This document shows positions 31,744-39,240 of a stretch of DNA of 39,240 bases, one piece after another. The translations under genes were made by a program, and so were the position numbers. The DNA lies in the NCBI GenBank assembly GCA_019116265.1, contig DXBZ01000043.1, positions 1 through 39,240 of the forward strand, in the 5' to 3' direction. The notes beneath the pieces are model-generated. The model saw only the letters and a program-made list of their open reading frames with translations, had not been told where the DNA came from and did not search any database. The stretch comes from Candidatus Olsenella stercoravium (GTDB lineage Bacteria; Actinomycetota; Coriobacteriia; Coriobacteriales; Atopobiaceae). How positions within the stretch are numbered: position 1 is the stretch's first letter; each line of letters opens with the position of its first letter.

Positions 31744-32433
31744 ATGCCGGGCGAGCGACGTTGGGACTCTGCGGTGGACCTGCCGGACGGATTTGAGCTG
31801 CGAGATGATGGCCAGGGGCTTGCGCTTGCGGGTGATGGCATGGTGCTGCGCGCCGACTTTACGCGGCTCCTGCCGCGCTTGCGACCAGACCGTCTGGGCC
31901 GCGAGCTGCTCGTTCGCGCAGCGCGCGTCCGCGGCGCGGAGGCTCCGACGGCGGTTGATGCCACGGCGGGGCTGGGGGAGGATTCGCTACTTCTGGCGGC
32001 GGCGGGCTTCACGGTCACGATGTTCGAGAAAGACCCGGTGATTGCGGCGCTCCTACGTGGCGCGCTCGAGCACGCGGCAAACGATTCGCAGCTCGCGGGG
32101 GTCGTCGCGCGGATGACGCTCGTCGAGGGCGACTCCGTGACTGGCCTGCACAGTCTAGACTTTACTCCTGACGTGGTGTTTCTCGATCCCATGTTCCCCG
32201 AGCGCACCAAGAGCGCAGCGGTGAAGAAGAAGTTTCAGCTGCTGCATCACCTGGAGCGACCGTGCAACAACGAGGATGAGCTGCTGGACGCCGCGCTTGC
32301 CGCGCGCCCGCGCAAGGTCGTGATCAAGCGACCGCCCAAGGGTCCGTGGCTCGCCGGCGCCAAGCCGAGTCACGCGCTCGCGGGAAAGGCCGTTCGCTAC
32401 GACGTCATCGTTCCGTCGCCTGCACCACGCTAG
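31744..32433 (+). CDS. rsmJ: RsmJ-like 16S rRNA guanine-N2 methyltransferase
   Basis: A 229-residue class I SAM methyltransferase. Motif I is PTAVDATAGLGEDSLLLAAA and motif II TVTMFEKDPVIAALL. The catalytic-region motif DVVFLDPMFPERTKSAAVKK is characteristic of RsmJ (YhiQ), which methylates guanosine 1516 of 16S rRNA in E. coli. The C-terminal KVVIKRPPKGPWLAG closes the fold. The ribosome-binding site is weak. It precedes the GMP synthase gene by 36 bases. Confidence 0.85.
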   Translation: MPGERRWDSAVDLPDGFELRDDGQGLALAGDGMVLRADFTRLLPRLRPDRLGRELLVRAARVRGAEAPTAVDATAGLGEDSLLLAAAGFTVTMFEKDPVIAALLRGALEHAANDSQLAGVVARMTLVEGDSVTGLHSLDFTPDVVFLDPMFPERTKSAAVKKKFQLLHHLERPCNNEDELLDAALAARPRKVVIKRPPKGPWLAGAKPSHALAGKAVRYDVIVPSPAPR

Positions 32434-32469
32434 AATTGGGGCAACGATTCCCCGTTCAAAGGAGCAGGC

Positions 32470-33456
32470 ATGGACCTCCCGAACAAGCGCCCGGACGACA
32501 TGGCGCGCATCACCACCCCCGAGCTTGCGCAGGCCTTCATCGACGAGCAGGTCGAGGCCGTCCGCGTGCAGGTCGGCGACAAGAAGGTCCTGCTTGCCCT
32601 CTCCGGTGGCGTGGATTCCTCCGTGGTGGCGGCGCTGCTGATCAAGGCTATCGGCAAGCAGCTCATCTGCGTGCACGTGAACCATGGCCTCATGCGCAAG
32701 GGCGAGTCCGAGCAGGTCGTCGACGTCTTCCAGAACCAGATGGACGCCAACCTCGTCTACGTTGACGCCACGGACCGCTTCCTCGACCTGCTGGCCGGCG
32801 TGGCCGAGCCCGAGCGCAAGCGCAAGATCATCGGCGCCGAGTTCATCCGCGTCTTTGAGGAGGAGGCCCGCAAGGTCGCCGACGACGTGGACTTCCTCGC
32901 GCAGGGCACCATCTATCCCGACATCGTGGAGTCCGACGGCGTGAAGGCCCACCACAACGTGGGCGGCCTGCCTGATGACCTGCAGTTTGAGCTCGTGGAG
33001 CCCGTGCGCCTGCTCTTCAAGGACGAGGTCCGCGTGGTGGGCCGCGCGCTCGGGCTGCCCGAGGGCATGGTCGAGCGCCAGCCGTTCCCGGGCCCGGGCC
33101 TGGGCGTGCGCTGCCTCGGCGCCATCACGCGCGACCGCCTGGAGGCGCTGCGCGAGGCGGACGCCATCCTGCGCGAGGAGTTCGCGGAGGCGGGGCTTGC
33201 TGGCAAGGTTTGGCAGTACTTCGTCGTGGTGCCCGACATGCGCGCCACCGGCGTGCGCGACGGCAAGCGCGCCTATGACTGGCCGGCCATCATCCGCGCC
33301 GTCAACACCGTCGACGCCATGACCGCCACGGTGCCCGAGCTCGACTGGGCCCTGCTCAAGAAGATCACCGACCGCATCCTCGCCGAGGTTCCGGGCATCT
33401 GCCGCGTGACGTACGATCTGACTCCCAAGCCCGTCGGCACGATAGAATGGGAATAA
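32470..33456 (+). CDS. guaA: GMP synthase ATP-pyrophosphatase subunit (no glutaminase domain)
   Basis: A 328-residue protein covering only the C-terminal two thirds of usual bacterial GuaA. It has the ATP-PPase P-loop LLALSGGVDSSVVAALLI (residues 41-58), the HVNHGLMRKGE motif, AQGTIYPDIVES, HHNVGGLP and the dimerisation domain ending RVTYDLTPKPVGTIEWE. It converts XMP to GMP using ATP and ammonia. The N-terminal glutamine amidotransferase domain is absent, and AAAGGAGCAGGC right before the ATG shows that this is a true gene start. Either a separate glutaminase subunit exists elsewhere, as in many archaea, or free ammonia is used. Confidence 0.9.
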   Translation: MDLPNKRPDDMARITTPELAQAFIDEQVEAVRVQVGDKKVLLALSGGVDSSVVAALLIKAIGKQLICVHVNHGLMRKGESEQVVDVFQNQMDANLVYVDATDRFLDLLAGVAEPERKRKIIGAEFIRVFEEEARKVADDVDFLAQGTIYPDIVESDGVKAHHNVGGLPDDLQFELVEPVRLLFKDEVRVVGRALGLPEGMVERQPFPGPGLGVRCLGAITRDRLEALREADAILREEFAEAGLAGKVWQYFVVVPDMRATGVRDGKRAYDWPAIIRAVNTVDAMTATVPELDWALLKKITDRILAEVPGICRVTYDLTPKPVGTIEWE

Positions 33457-33476
33457 GAATTTAAATTAAAATCTCT

Positions 33477-33510
33477 GGGCGTCCCGTCGTTTCCGAGCGG
33501 CGGGGCGCCC
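33477..33510 (+). terminator. Intrinsic terminator after guaA
   Basis: GGGCGTCCCGTCG pairs with CGGCGGGGCGCCC (one mismatch) around a short loop, followed by TCTTGTCT. It stands 20 bases after the guaA stop codon in an AT-rich spacer. Confidence 0.65.
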
Positions 33511-33539
33511 TCTTGTCTGGCGAGAAGAACGGAGGCTTG

Positions 33540-34166
33540 ATGGACCTCACGGAAGTGCGGCGGCGCATGGCCGACGGCCGGCTCTACGTCTGCAACAGCC
33601 CGGAGCTCTTTGCGGAGCAGGAGCGCCGGCGCGACGTGCTGGGTGCCTACAACGCGTTGCCGTTCAGTAGCTCTGAGGAGCGCGACGTCCTTCTCGCCCG
33701 GCTCGTCGCCGAGGCGGGCGACGGCTGCATGATCGAGCCGCCGCTTCACGCCAACTGGGGCGGCGCCAACCTGCACCTGGGCAACAACGTCTACGCCAAC
33801 ATGGGCCTCACGCTGGTGGACGACGCCGACATCTTCATCGAGGATGACGTCATGATCGGACCCAACGTGACCATCTGCGCGGGCACGCACCCCGTCTCGC
33901 CGCGGCTTCGCGCAAAGGGGCTCCAGTACAACAAGCCCGTTCGCATCTGCGCCGGCGCCTGGCTCGGCGCGTGCTGCGTGGTCCTGCCGGGCGTGACGGT
34001 CGGCGCGGGGTCGGTGGTGGGCGCGGGCAGCGTGGTCACGCGCGACGTCCCCGTCGGGGTGGTCGCGGCCGGCAACCCGTGCCGCGTGCTGCGAGAGATT
34101 GGCGAGAAGGACGAGCGCGTGTACGACCACGACAAGCCCGTCGACGAGACTTGGCTCCACGCATAG
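33540..34166 (+). CDS. Maltose/galactoside O-acetyltransferase
   Basis: A 208-residue left-handed beta-helix (hexapeptide) acetyltransferase of the Maa/LacA family. The N-terminal Mac domain (ADGRLYVCNSPELFAEQERR) is followed by PPLHANWGGANLHLGNNVYA, DDVMIGPNVTICAGTHPVSP with the catalytic His, and the C-terminal hexapeptide turns VVLPGVTVGAGSVVGAGSVV. It transfers acetyl from acetyl-CoA to a sugar 6-hydroxyl. GGAGG four bases before the ATG at 33540 is better than the TTG 27 bases upstream. It sits between guaA and the glucosidase; a sugar-related role fits the latter. Confidence 0.9.
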   Translation: MDLTEVRRRMADGRLYVCNSPELFAEQERRRDVLGAYNALPFSSSEERDVLLARLVAEAGDGCMIEPPLHANWGGANLHLGNNVYANMGLTLVDDADIFIEDDVMIGPNVTICAGTHPVSPRLRAKGLQYNKPVRICAGAWLGACCVVLPGVTVGAGSVVGAGSVVTRDVPVGVVAAGNPCRVLREIGEKDERVYDHDKPVDETWLHA

Positions 34167-34322
34167 CGCGGGCGCGGTGCGCGCCCGTGCCGCCCTTTCC
34201 TCGCCGAGACGGAGCGACTACGGAAAAGGGCCGGGTTTTCGGGGCTGTTTTCCGCAGACGCTCCGCCTCGGCGAATTGGTGCCGGCTGCCGTTTTGTCGG
34301 CGCGAGGACAACGGACGTGTTG

Positions 34323-34352
34323 TACAATCGTCTCAGACTGGAAACGTTTCCA
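34323..34352 (+). promoter_or_regulatory. Promoter -10 and LacI-type operator of the glucosidase gene
   Basis: TACAAT (34323-34328) is a good -10 element. Ten bases downstream lies the perfect 14-bp palindrome TGGAAACGTTTCCA (34339-34352), the form bound by LacI/GalR-family repressors. It would overlap the transcription start or first transcribed bases, so binding should repress. No clear -35 lies at 17 bases. The regulator gene is not in the window. Confidence 0.7.
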
Positions 34353-34383
34353 ACAACGGGAACGAGAGCAGAAAGGGGAGCCC

Positions 34384-35946
34384 ATGAGCACCTGGCTCGA
34401 CGACGCGGTCTTCTACGAGATCTACCCCCAGAGCTTCAACGACACCAACGCAGACGGCATCGGCGACCTGCCCGGCGTCATCGAGAAGCTCGACTACGTG
34501 CTCGAGCTCGGCTGCAATGCCGTCTGGCTCAACCCCTGCTTCGTCTCGCCGTTCGGCGACGCGGGCTACGATGTGGCGGACTACTGCCGCGTCGCCCCGC
34601 GCTACGGCACCAACGACGACCTCGCGCGCCTCTTCGACGAAGCCCACGCGCGCGGCATGCACGTCCTTCTCGACCTCGTGCCGGGGCACACCTCGATAGA
34701 GCACCCGTGGTTCAAGGAGTCCGCCAGGGCCGAGAAGAACGAGTACACCGGCCGCTACGTTTGGACCGACGACGTCTGGACGCCGGTGGGGGACGTGCCC
34801 GGCGTGAACGGCGTGCTGCGCGGCGTCGCCCAGCGCAACGGCGCCGTTGCCGTGAACTTCTTCGCCTTCCAGCCGGCGCTCAACTACGGCTTCTACCGCG
34901 TGACGGAGCCCTGGCAGAGCGCCATGGACTCCCCGGAGGCCCTCGCCACGCGGCAGGCGATGAAGGACGTCATGGCGTTCTGGCTCGAGCGCGGGTGCGA
35001 CGGCTTCCGCGTGGACATGGCCGGCTCGCTCGTGAAGGACGACCCCGAGCAGGAGGGCACGATCGCCCTCTGGCAGGACATGCGCGCCTTCCTGGACGAG
35101 CGCTATCCCGAGGCCGTGCTCATTTCCGAGTGGGGCGAGCCGGACAAGACCATCCGCGCGGGCTTCCACATGGACTTTCTGCTCCAGTTTGGCACCTCGC
35201 ACTACCTGGACCTCTTCCGCTGCGAGCATCCGTGGTTCAGCCGCGAGGGCGCGGGCGACGCGAGCGAGTTCGTTGCCACCTACCGTCGCAACATGGAGCT
35301 CACGGACGGACGCGGCCTCATGTGCATCCCCTCCGGCAACCACGACATGGACCGCCTGCGCAAGTACCTGGACCCGGAGGAGATGAAGCTGGCGTTTGCC
35401 TTCATCATGTCCATGCCGGGATGCCCCTTCGTCTATGCGGGCGACGAGATCGGGATGCGCCACCTGGACGTGACCTCCGTCGAGGGCGGCTACCAGCGCA
35501 CGGGCGCGCGCTCGCCGATGCAGTGGGACGCGGCCGAGAAGAACCTCGGCTTCTCCGACGCTCCGACGGAGCGGCTCTACATCCCGCAGGACAGCGGCAA
35601 CGACGTGCCCACGGTCGCAGCGGAGATGTCCGACGAGGCGTCGCTCTGGCGTGAGGTGCAGCGGCTCATTGCGCTGCGTCGCGCCACGCCGGCCCTCGGC
35701 GTGAACGCCGCGGTGGAGTTTGTCTACTGCGAGAAGGGCGCCTATCCGCTCGTCTACCTGCGCACGGAGCGCGGGGAGGGTGGCCAGCGCGTGCTGGTGG
35801 CCCTCAACCCGTCGGCGCGCGCGGTCGAGGTGCCGTGCGAGGGCGAGCCGGCGCGCACGCTCTACGCCCTCGGCGACGCGGCAAAGCTCGTCGACGGCAC
35901 CCTATCCGTCCCCGCCTGCTCGGCAACCTTCCTCGAGCTGGCGTAG
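34384..35946 (+). CDS. GH13 alpha-glucosidase/amylase-family enzyme
   Basis: A 520-residue GH13 (beta/alpha)8-barrel hydrolase. Conserved regions are DAVFYEIYPQSFNDTNADGI, LLDLVPGHTS, the nucleophile region GCDGFRVDMAGS (Asp), the acid/base region AVLISEWGEP (Glu) and SGNHDMDR (transition-state Asp), then the C-terminal beta domain. It probably cleaves alpha-1,4 or alpha-1,6 glucosides in the cytoplasm, since no signal peptide is present. The start follows GAAAGGGGAGCCC. A LacI-type operator upstream indicates sugar-dependent control. Confidence 0.9.
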   Translation: MSTWLDDAVFYEIYPQSFNDTNADGIGDLPGVIEKLDYVLELGCNAVWLNPCFVSPFGDAGYDVADYCRVAPRYGTNDDLARLFDEAHARGMHVLLDLVPGHTSIEHPWFKESARAEKNEYTGRYVWTDDVWTPVGDVPGVNGVLRGVAQRNGAVAVNFFAFQPALNYGFYRVTEPWQSAMDSPEALATRQAMKDVMAFWLERGCDGFRVDMAGSLVKDDPEQEGTIALWQDMRAFLDERYPEAVLISEWGEPDKTIRAGFHMDFLLQFGTSHYLDLFRCEHPWFSREGAGDASEFVATYRRNMELTDGRGLMCIPSGNHDMDRLRKYLDPEEMKLAFAFIMSMPGCPFVYAGDEIGMRHLDVTSVEGGYQRTGARSPMQWDAAEKNLGFSDAPTERLYIPQDSGNDVPTVAAEMSDEASLWREVQRLIALRRATPALGVNAAVEFVYCEKGAYPLVYLRTERGEGGQRVLVALNPSARAVEVPCEGEPARTLYALGDAAKLVDGTLSVPACSATFLELA

Positions 35947-36032
35947 GGGCGCCCGACGCCAGCCATGCCGCGCGGCGCCGCCGTTGGCGGGGGGGTTCCG
36001 TACGTGCTGGGCCGTGCAGCTCCTCTCGGCGA

Positions 36033-36096
36033 TTATTCGCCTGAGCGAATAGAACTCCCTCCGGCCCTCGTGTCATAGTTATTCGTGAAAGCGAAC
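36033..36096. promoter_or_regulatory. Two related operator-like palindromes
   Basis: TTATTCGCCTGAGCGAATAG (36033-36052) and TTATTCGTGAAAGCGAACAC (36079-36098) share TTATTCG followed, four or five bases on, by AGCGAAYA. They are 46 bases apart (start to start) and upstream of the LuxR-type gene; the second is 39 bases before its start. They are probable binding sites for a dimeric regulator, perhaps autoregulation. Confidence 0.55.
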
Positions 36097-36136
36097 ACAT
36101 ATGACGACGTCGCCTGGGGCGACCGGGAGGACTGCA

Positions 36137-37339
36137 GTGGAGTACATGACCGTGCGGGAGGCGGCGCGACGCTGGAACGTGACGGAGCGCCTGGTGCAGC
36201 GGCTGTGCGCCGACGGCCGCGTTGACGGCGCGGTCAAGTTTGGCCGCTCATGGGGCATTCCCACGGTCGCGCGCAAGCCCGAGGACCCGCGCCGCGCGGT
36301 CGCGCCCTCCGTCGGCACGGGTCGCCCGCGTCGCCTGCCCGGCGACCACGCCAACCTCATGCCGCTCATGAACACCCCCTTCGAGCCGGGTCATGCCCGC
36401 GAGTTCGTCGAGTCGCTCGACGCCGGTCCCCGCGCGGACATCGCCCGCGCGGAGCTCGCCTACTTCTCCGGCAGGGCGGACGAGGCCGCCGGGCTCGTCG
36501 AGGAGCACCTCGAGAGCGAGGACTTCGAGATTCGTCTCTCTGCCTGCCTCATCTGCGCGTACGCCAACCTTCCACTGGGCCGCATCGACCTCTCCCGTCG
36601 CGCGCTCGACGCGGCGAGAAGTGCGCTCGCGCGGGCGTCGGCGGAGAACCCGCAGCTCCGAGCCGCCGAAGGCTTCATCTCGCAGGCTGCGAGCGTGCTG
36701 CTGCACCTTCCGGTTCCCACGGACGCGCCGGGCGCCCAGGAGGTGATGCCGCTCCTGCCGATGGGTCTGCGCGCCTTCGCGTTCTACGTCCAGGCCCACG
36801 CCTTCTATCTCGCCGGCGACTACGCGCACAGCCTCGGGATCGCGGAGACGCTGCTCACGGGCATGGAGGAGGTCTACCCCATACCGTTTATCTACCTGCA
36901 TCTCGTTGCCGTGATGGACCTCATGAGCCTGAGGAGGACCGAGGAGGCGCGCGAGCACCTGCTGGCCGCATGGGAGCTGGCGCGCCCGGACGACCTGATC
37001 GAGGGGTTCGGCGAGCACCACGGGCTTCTCGGCGGCATGCTCGAGGCGGTGATCAAGCCCGCGTGGCCCGAGGACTTCAAGCGCATCATCGCCATCACGT
37101 ACCGCTTCTCCGCGGGGTGGAGGAGCGTGCACAACCCTGCGACCGGCGACGACGTGGCGGACAACCTCACCACCACGGAGTTCGCCGCGTCGATGCTCGC
37201 TGCGCGGGGCTGGACCAACGCGGAGATAGCCGAGCACATGGGCGTGTCCCCCAACACGGTGAAGAGCTACATCTCGTCCTCGCTGCAGAAGCTCGGTATC
37301 ACGCGCCGCCAGGACCTCGGGCGTTTCATGCTGGCGTAG
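36137..37339 (+). CDS. LuxR-type regulator with an added N-terminal MerR/excisionase-like helix
   Basis: A 400-residue regulator. The C-terminal LuxR helix-turn-helix is TTTEFAASMLAARGWTNAEI followed by AEHMGVSPNTVKSYISSSLQ. The middle (about residues 75-320) is helical and TPR/MalT-like (RAELAYFSGRADEAAGLVEE, LRAFAFYVQAHAFYLAGDYA). The first 45 residues are unusual: MTVREAARRWNVTERLVQRL and GAVKFGRSWGIP form an excisionase/MerR-type winged helix as in DNA-binding helix_turn_helix_17 domains. A GTG start is chosen because GGGAGG lies six bases upstream; ATGs at 36101 and 36146 are alternatives. Regulated target unknown; the surface-protein gene downstream is a candidate. Confidence 0.8.
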   Translation: MEYMTVREAARRWNVTERLVQRLCADGRVDGAVKFGRSWGIPTVARKPEDPRRAVAPSVGTGRPRRLPGDHANLMPLMNTPFEPGHAREFVESLDAGPRADIARAELAYFSGRADEAAGLVEEHLESEDFEIRLSACLICAYANLPLGRIDLSRRALDAARSALARASAENPQLRAAEGFISQAASVLLHLPVPTDAPGAQEVMPLLPMGLRAFAFYVQAHAFYLAGDYAHSLGIAETLLTGMEEVYPIPFIYLHLVAVMDLMSLRRTEEAREHLLAAWELARPDDLIEGFGEHHGLLGGMLEAVIKPAWPEDFKRIIAITYRFSAGWRSVHNPATGDDVADNLTTTEFAASMLAARGWTNAEIAEHMGVSPNTVKSYISSSLQKLGITRRQDLGRFMLA

Positions 37340-37359
37340 GTCGGCCCCAGACCTGTCTG

Positions 37360-37393
37360 GCATCACCCGTTTTCCCATCTGAACGGGTGATGC
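37360..37393 (+). terminator. Terminator hairpin after the LuxR-type gene
   Basis: GCATCACCCGTT (37360-37371) pairs perfectly with AACGGGTGATGC (37382-37393) around a 10-base loop. There is no T run; a C10 tract begins five bases later. Confidence 0.6.
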
Positions 37394-37398
37394 GCCCG

Positions 37399-37408
37399 CC
37401 CCCCCCCC
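37399..37408. repeat. C10 homopolymer upstream of the surface-protein gene
   Basis: Ten consecutive C residues, 70 bases before the start codon of the secreted protein and just after a strong hairpin. Poly-C/G tracts of this length are prone to slipped-strand length change and are used for phase variation in other bacteria. Confidence 0.6.
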
Positions 37409-37417
37409 TCGCTGAGA

Positions 37418-37448
37418 ATTGGACCGTCATACCTCTCTTCCGTCCAAT
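37418..37448. promoter_or_regulatory. Inverted repeat in the surface-protein promoter region
   Basis: ATTGGAC (37418-37424) and GTCCAAT (37442-37448) are 7-bp inverted arms with a 17-base spacer, ending 29 bases before the ATG. The left arm contains TTGGAC, a possible -35 element, so binding here could control transcription. Confidence 0.4.
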
Positions 37449-37477
37449 GCGACGGATTGCCGAGAAGGACGGTGGCC

Positions 37478-39240
37478 ATGGGGAAGAAACTTGCGACGAT
37501 AGTGGCGTGCGCGTTCGCTGCGGTGCTGTTTGCGGTGCCGGCGCCTGCGTGGGCGGTTGAGCACAAGGGCATCAACGTCAACGGTGTCGATATCGTCGCG
37601 GACGACGACCATATCGTCGAGTGCGGGAACGGTACGGCGGAGTATGATCCCACGACCGGCGTGCTCACGTTGACGAATGCCAAGATAACAAAGGGTACCG
37701 GCTACATAACCACACAGTGCGGTATCGAGAGCGGCAGGGACATGAGCCTGAACATCGTCCTGGTGGGCGAGAACACTACGACCTTGCCCATAAGCGCGAC
37801 GAGCGGTGATTCGGCTGATCCGGTGATCGATGGTACATGCGGTGACATCACGATTTCTGGTCCGGGAAGCCTTGAAGTCACGAGCTCTCAGGTCGCACCG
37901 AACGCCATCAACGCTTATAACAGCCTGACAATTAAGGACGGAGCGCGCGTTACCGTTCACTCCGAGAGCAGCTGTGCCATCAACGCGCAGAACGGGAGCG
38001 TAAACATCATCAGCGGCGCTCATGTGGAGGCGACGTCGGCTGGTGACTATAGCTATGCCGTCGGTGCTCTGCAGCCGAGTGGCGATACCAAGGATAACGA
38101 CATTGTCGTCTCCGGGGAAGGGACGTATCTTAAGGCGTCTAGCGCCAAAGCGGCGGTCAACGTGGGCCTTCCAACGCTTTATGCGGGGAACGATCTCGTT
38201 TTAGAGGACGGTGCAGTAATCGAGGTCGACGGAACCGCTGTTGCCAACAAAGATGTGACGATTCAGAGCGGTGCTAATCTCTCGGCATCAAACGAGGGCG
38301 GCTCCTATGCCCTGTACGCTGTGGGCGCGTTGACGATTGATGGTGCGTCCGTGTCCGCGAGCAGCGTTAGAGGATACGGCATCGTCGCGCGCGAGAACCT
38401 GTCTGTTCACGACGCCATCATCGATGCGCGGTCCACGGATTCCAACGGGCTGGGGGTCACTTTCGGCGGAGCGACCATTGACGGCGGGACGATTACCTTA
38501 TCCTCGGAAAACAATGCCGCTCTGTCGACGGCGGGTAACGCTTCGATTGTCAGTGGTGTCGTAACGCTCAAGGGAGGTTCATCGGGGGCTCTTGCGGTTG
38601 CGGGCCTCAACTTTGGCAGCAAGAACTGGTATCAGTGGGCAACATCGGCGGCCGGTGAGGTGACCAAGAGCGAGTCCGACGCTTACGATTCTGCTGACCG
38701 AACCGACACCTACCTGCGCATCGAGCCCGTTGGCACTACGTACGATCTGGCCGTCTCAGGCGGCGAGGGCAGCGGTTCGTACGTTGCTGGCACGCAGGTC
38801 ACCATCTCTGCGGACGCGCTCAATGCAAGTGGGCACTTCAGCGGATGGACGGCGAGTGACCCGACGGGTGCCGGCGTGCTTGCCAATTCCTCAGCTGCCG
38901 AGACTACCTTCACGATGCCTGCCGGTGCCGTCGAGCTCACTGCGAACTACGAGCCCCATGCCGTTCTGGAGCACGTTGCCGCCGTTGACCCCTCCTGCAC
39001 GAGCGAGGGCACGGCCGAGCACTGGAAGTGCACGGAGTGCGGCGCGCTCTTCTCGGATGATGGGGGTGCGACGCTCGTTAGTTCCGATGACCTGTCGGTT
39101 CCGGCCCTCGGTCACGACTATGTTGACGGCGTCTGCACGGTGTGCGGCGAGAAGGACCCGGACTACGTGGCGCCCGAAGATCCCGAGAAGAGCGATACGA
39201 CCATCCCCGCGACGGGTGACGCGAGCGTGCTCTTCTCGCT
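37478..39240 (+). CDS. Secreted beta-helix surface protein with IPATG anchor, runs off the window
   Basis: The frame is open from the ATG at 37478 to the last base, 587 codons. A signal peptide is clear: MGKKLATIVACAFAAVLFAV followed by PAPAWA. The next 380 residues are short Gly/Asp/Asn-rich repeats (DITISGPGSLEVTS, NDIVVSGEGTYLKAS, DVTIQSGANLSAS), as in right-handed beta-helix adhesin-like proteins. Around residue 420 an InlB-type bacterial repeat (YDLAVSGGEGSGSYVAGTQV...FSGWTAS...FTMPAGAVELTANY) begins. Cys pairs (WKCTECGALF, VCTVCGEKD) follow. The end, TTIPATGDASVLFS, looks like a variant LPXTG sortase signal and the start of its membrane anchor. AAGGA eight bases before the ATG supports the start. 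Ligand unknown. Confidence 0.82.
   Translation, partial: MGKKLATIVACAFAAVLFAVPAPAWAVEHKGINVNGVDIVADDDHIVECGNGTAEYDPTTGVLTLTNAKITKGTGYITTQCGIESGRDMSLNIVLVGENTTTLPISATSGDSADPVIDGTCGDITISGPGSLEVTSSQVAPNAINAYNSLTIKDGARVTVHSESSCAINAQNGSVNIISGAHVEATSAGDYSYAVGALQPSGDTKDNDIVVSGEGTYLKASSAKAAVNVGLPTLYAGNDLVLEDGAVIEVDGTAVANKDVTIQSGANLSASNEGGSYALYAVGALTIDGASVSASSVRGYGIVARENLSVHDAIIDARSTDSNGLGVTFGGATIDGGTITLSSENNAALSTAGNASIVSGVVTLKGGSSGALAVAGLNFGSKNWYQWATSAAGEVTKSESDAYDSADRTDTYLRIEPVGTTYDLAVSGGEGSGSYVAGTQVTISADALNASGHFSGWTASDPTGAGVLANSSAAETTFTMPAGAVELTANYEPHAVLEHVAAVDPSCTSEGTAEHWKCTECGALFSDDGGATLVSSDDLSVPALGHDYVDGVCTVCGEKDPDYVAPEDPEKSDTTIPATGDASVLFS

Overview
The window is high-GC actinobacterial chromosome with several visibly AT-richer inserts. 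Gene content (oleate hydratase, Tex, a GMP synthase ATP-pyrophosphatase, a DUF1275/YoaK transporter-like protein, a DUF6796-like membrane protein, a surface protein with an IPATG sortase-type motif) fits a Coriobacteriia gut or rumen bacterium of the Olsenella/Collinsella/Atopobiaceae kind. That placement is inference from protein flavour, since no rRNA or marker comparison could be run.

Positions 1-13,700 are a scarred accessory region. An IS3-family element (71-1295) has cut a phage scaffold-protein gene. Next comes a tight minus-strand operon (8,025 to 1,750): an N6-adenine methyltransferase that has lost its 5' end, a PHP-domain/ABC-type ATPase fusion, a small unknown protein whose gene overlaps it, and a DUF262-DUF1524-DUF4357 protein resembling GmrSD/SspE-type restriction nucleases. 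This looks like a phage-defence or restriction locus and is the best candidate for an undescribed system here. Its promoter end was removed by an IS3 remnant, itself cut by a second IS3-family element (8231-9441) whose transposase lacks the catalytic glutamate. Fragments follow: an intact antitoxin with a beheaded MazF toxin, a YjbR protein, a broken epoxyqueuosine reductase-like gene, an AAA_14/DUF4143 ATPase preceded by three 33-bp repeats with palindromic cores, and the C-terminal half of a CPC-type P1B ATPase.

Positions 13,800-18,000 (minus strand) hold a metal-transport operon: a small PacL/DUF1490-like membrane protein, an SCA-motif P1B ATPase and a BAAT-type alpha/beta hydrolase, followed by a separate polytopic membrane protein. 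An IS21-family element (about 18,083-20,547) lies between fragments of two different genes. An AT-rich RES-like gene (21,114-22,238) and a small membrane protein follow.

Positions 23,560-37,340 are mostly ordinary chromosome: oleate hydratase with a TetR-type regulator upstream, a CX5R phosphatase, Tex, a flavin-binding pyridoxamine-oxidase-like protein, a B3/B4-domain protein, a YoaK-like membrane protein, RsmJ, a glutaminase-less GuaA, a maltose/galactoside O-acetyltransferase, a GH13 glucosidase behind a LacI-type operator, and a LuxR-type regulator behind two operator-like palindromes. A long imperfect inverted repeat lies at 31,447-31,674. The window ends inside a secreted beta-helix surface protein (37,478 onward) with a C10 homopolymer upstream.
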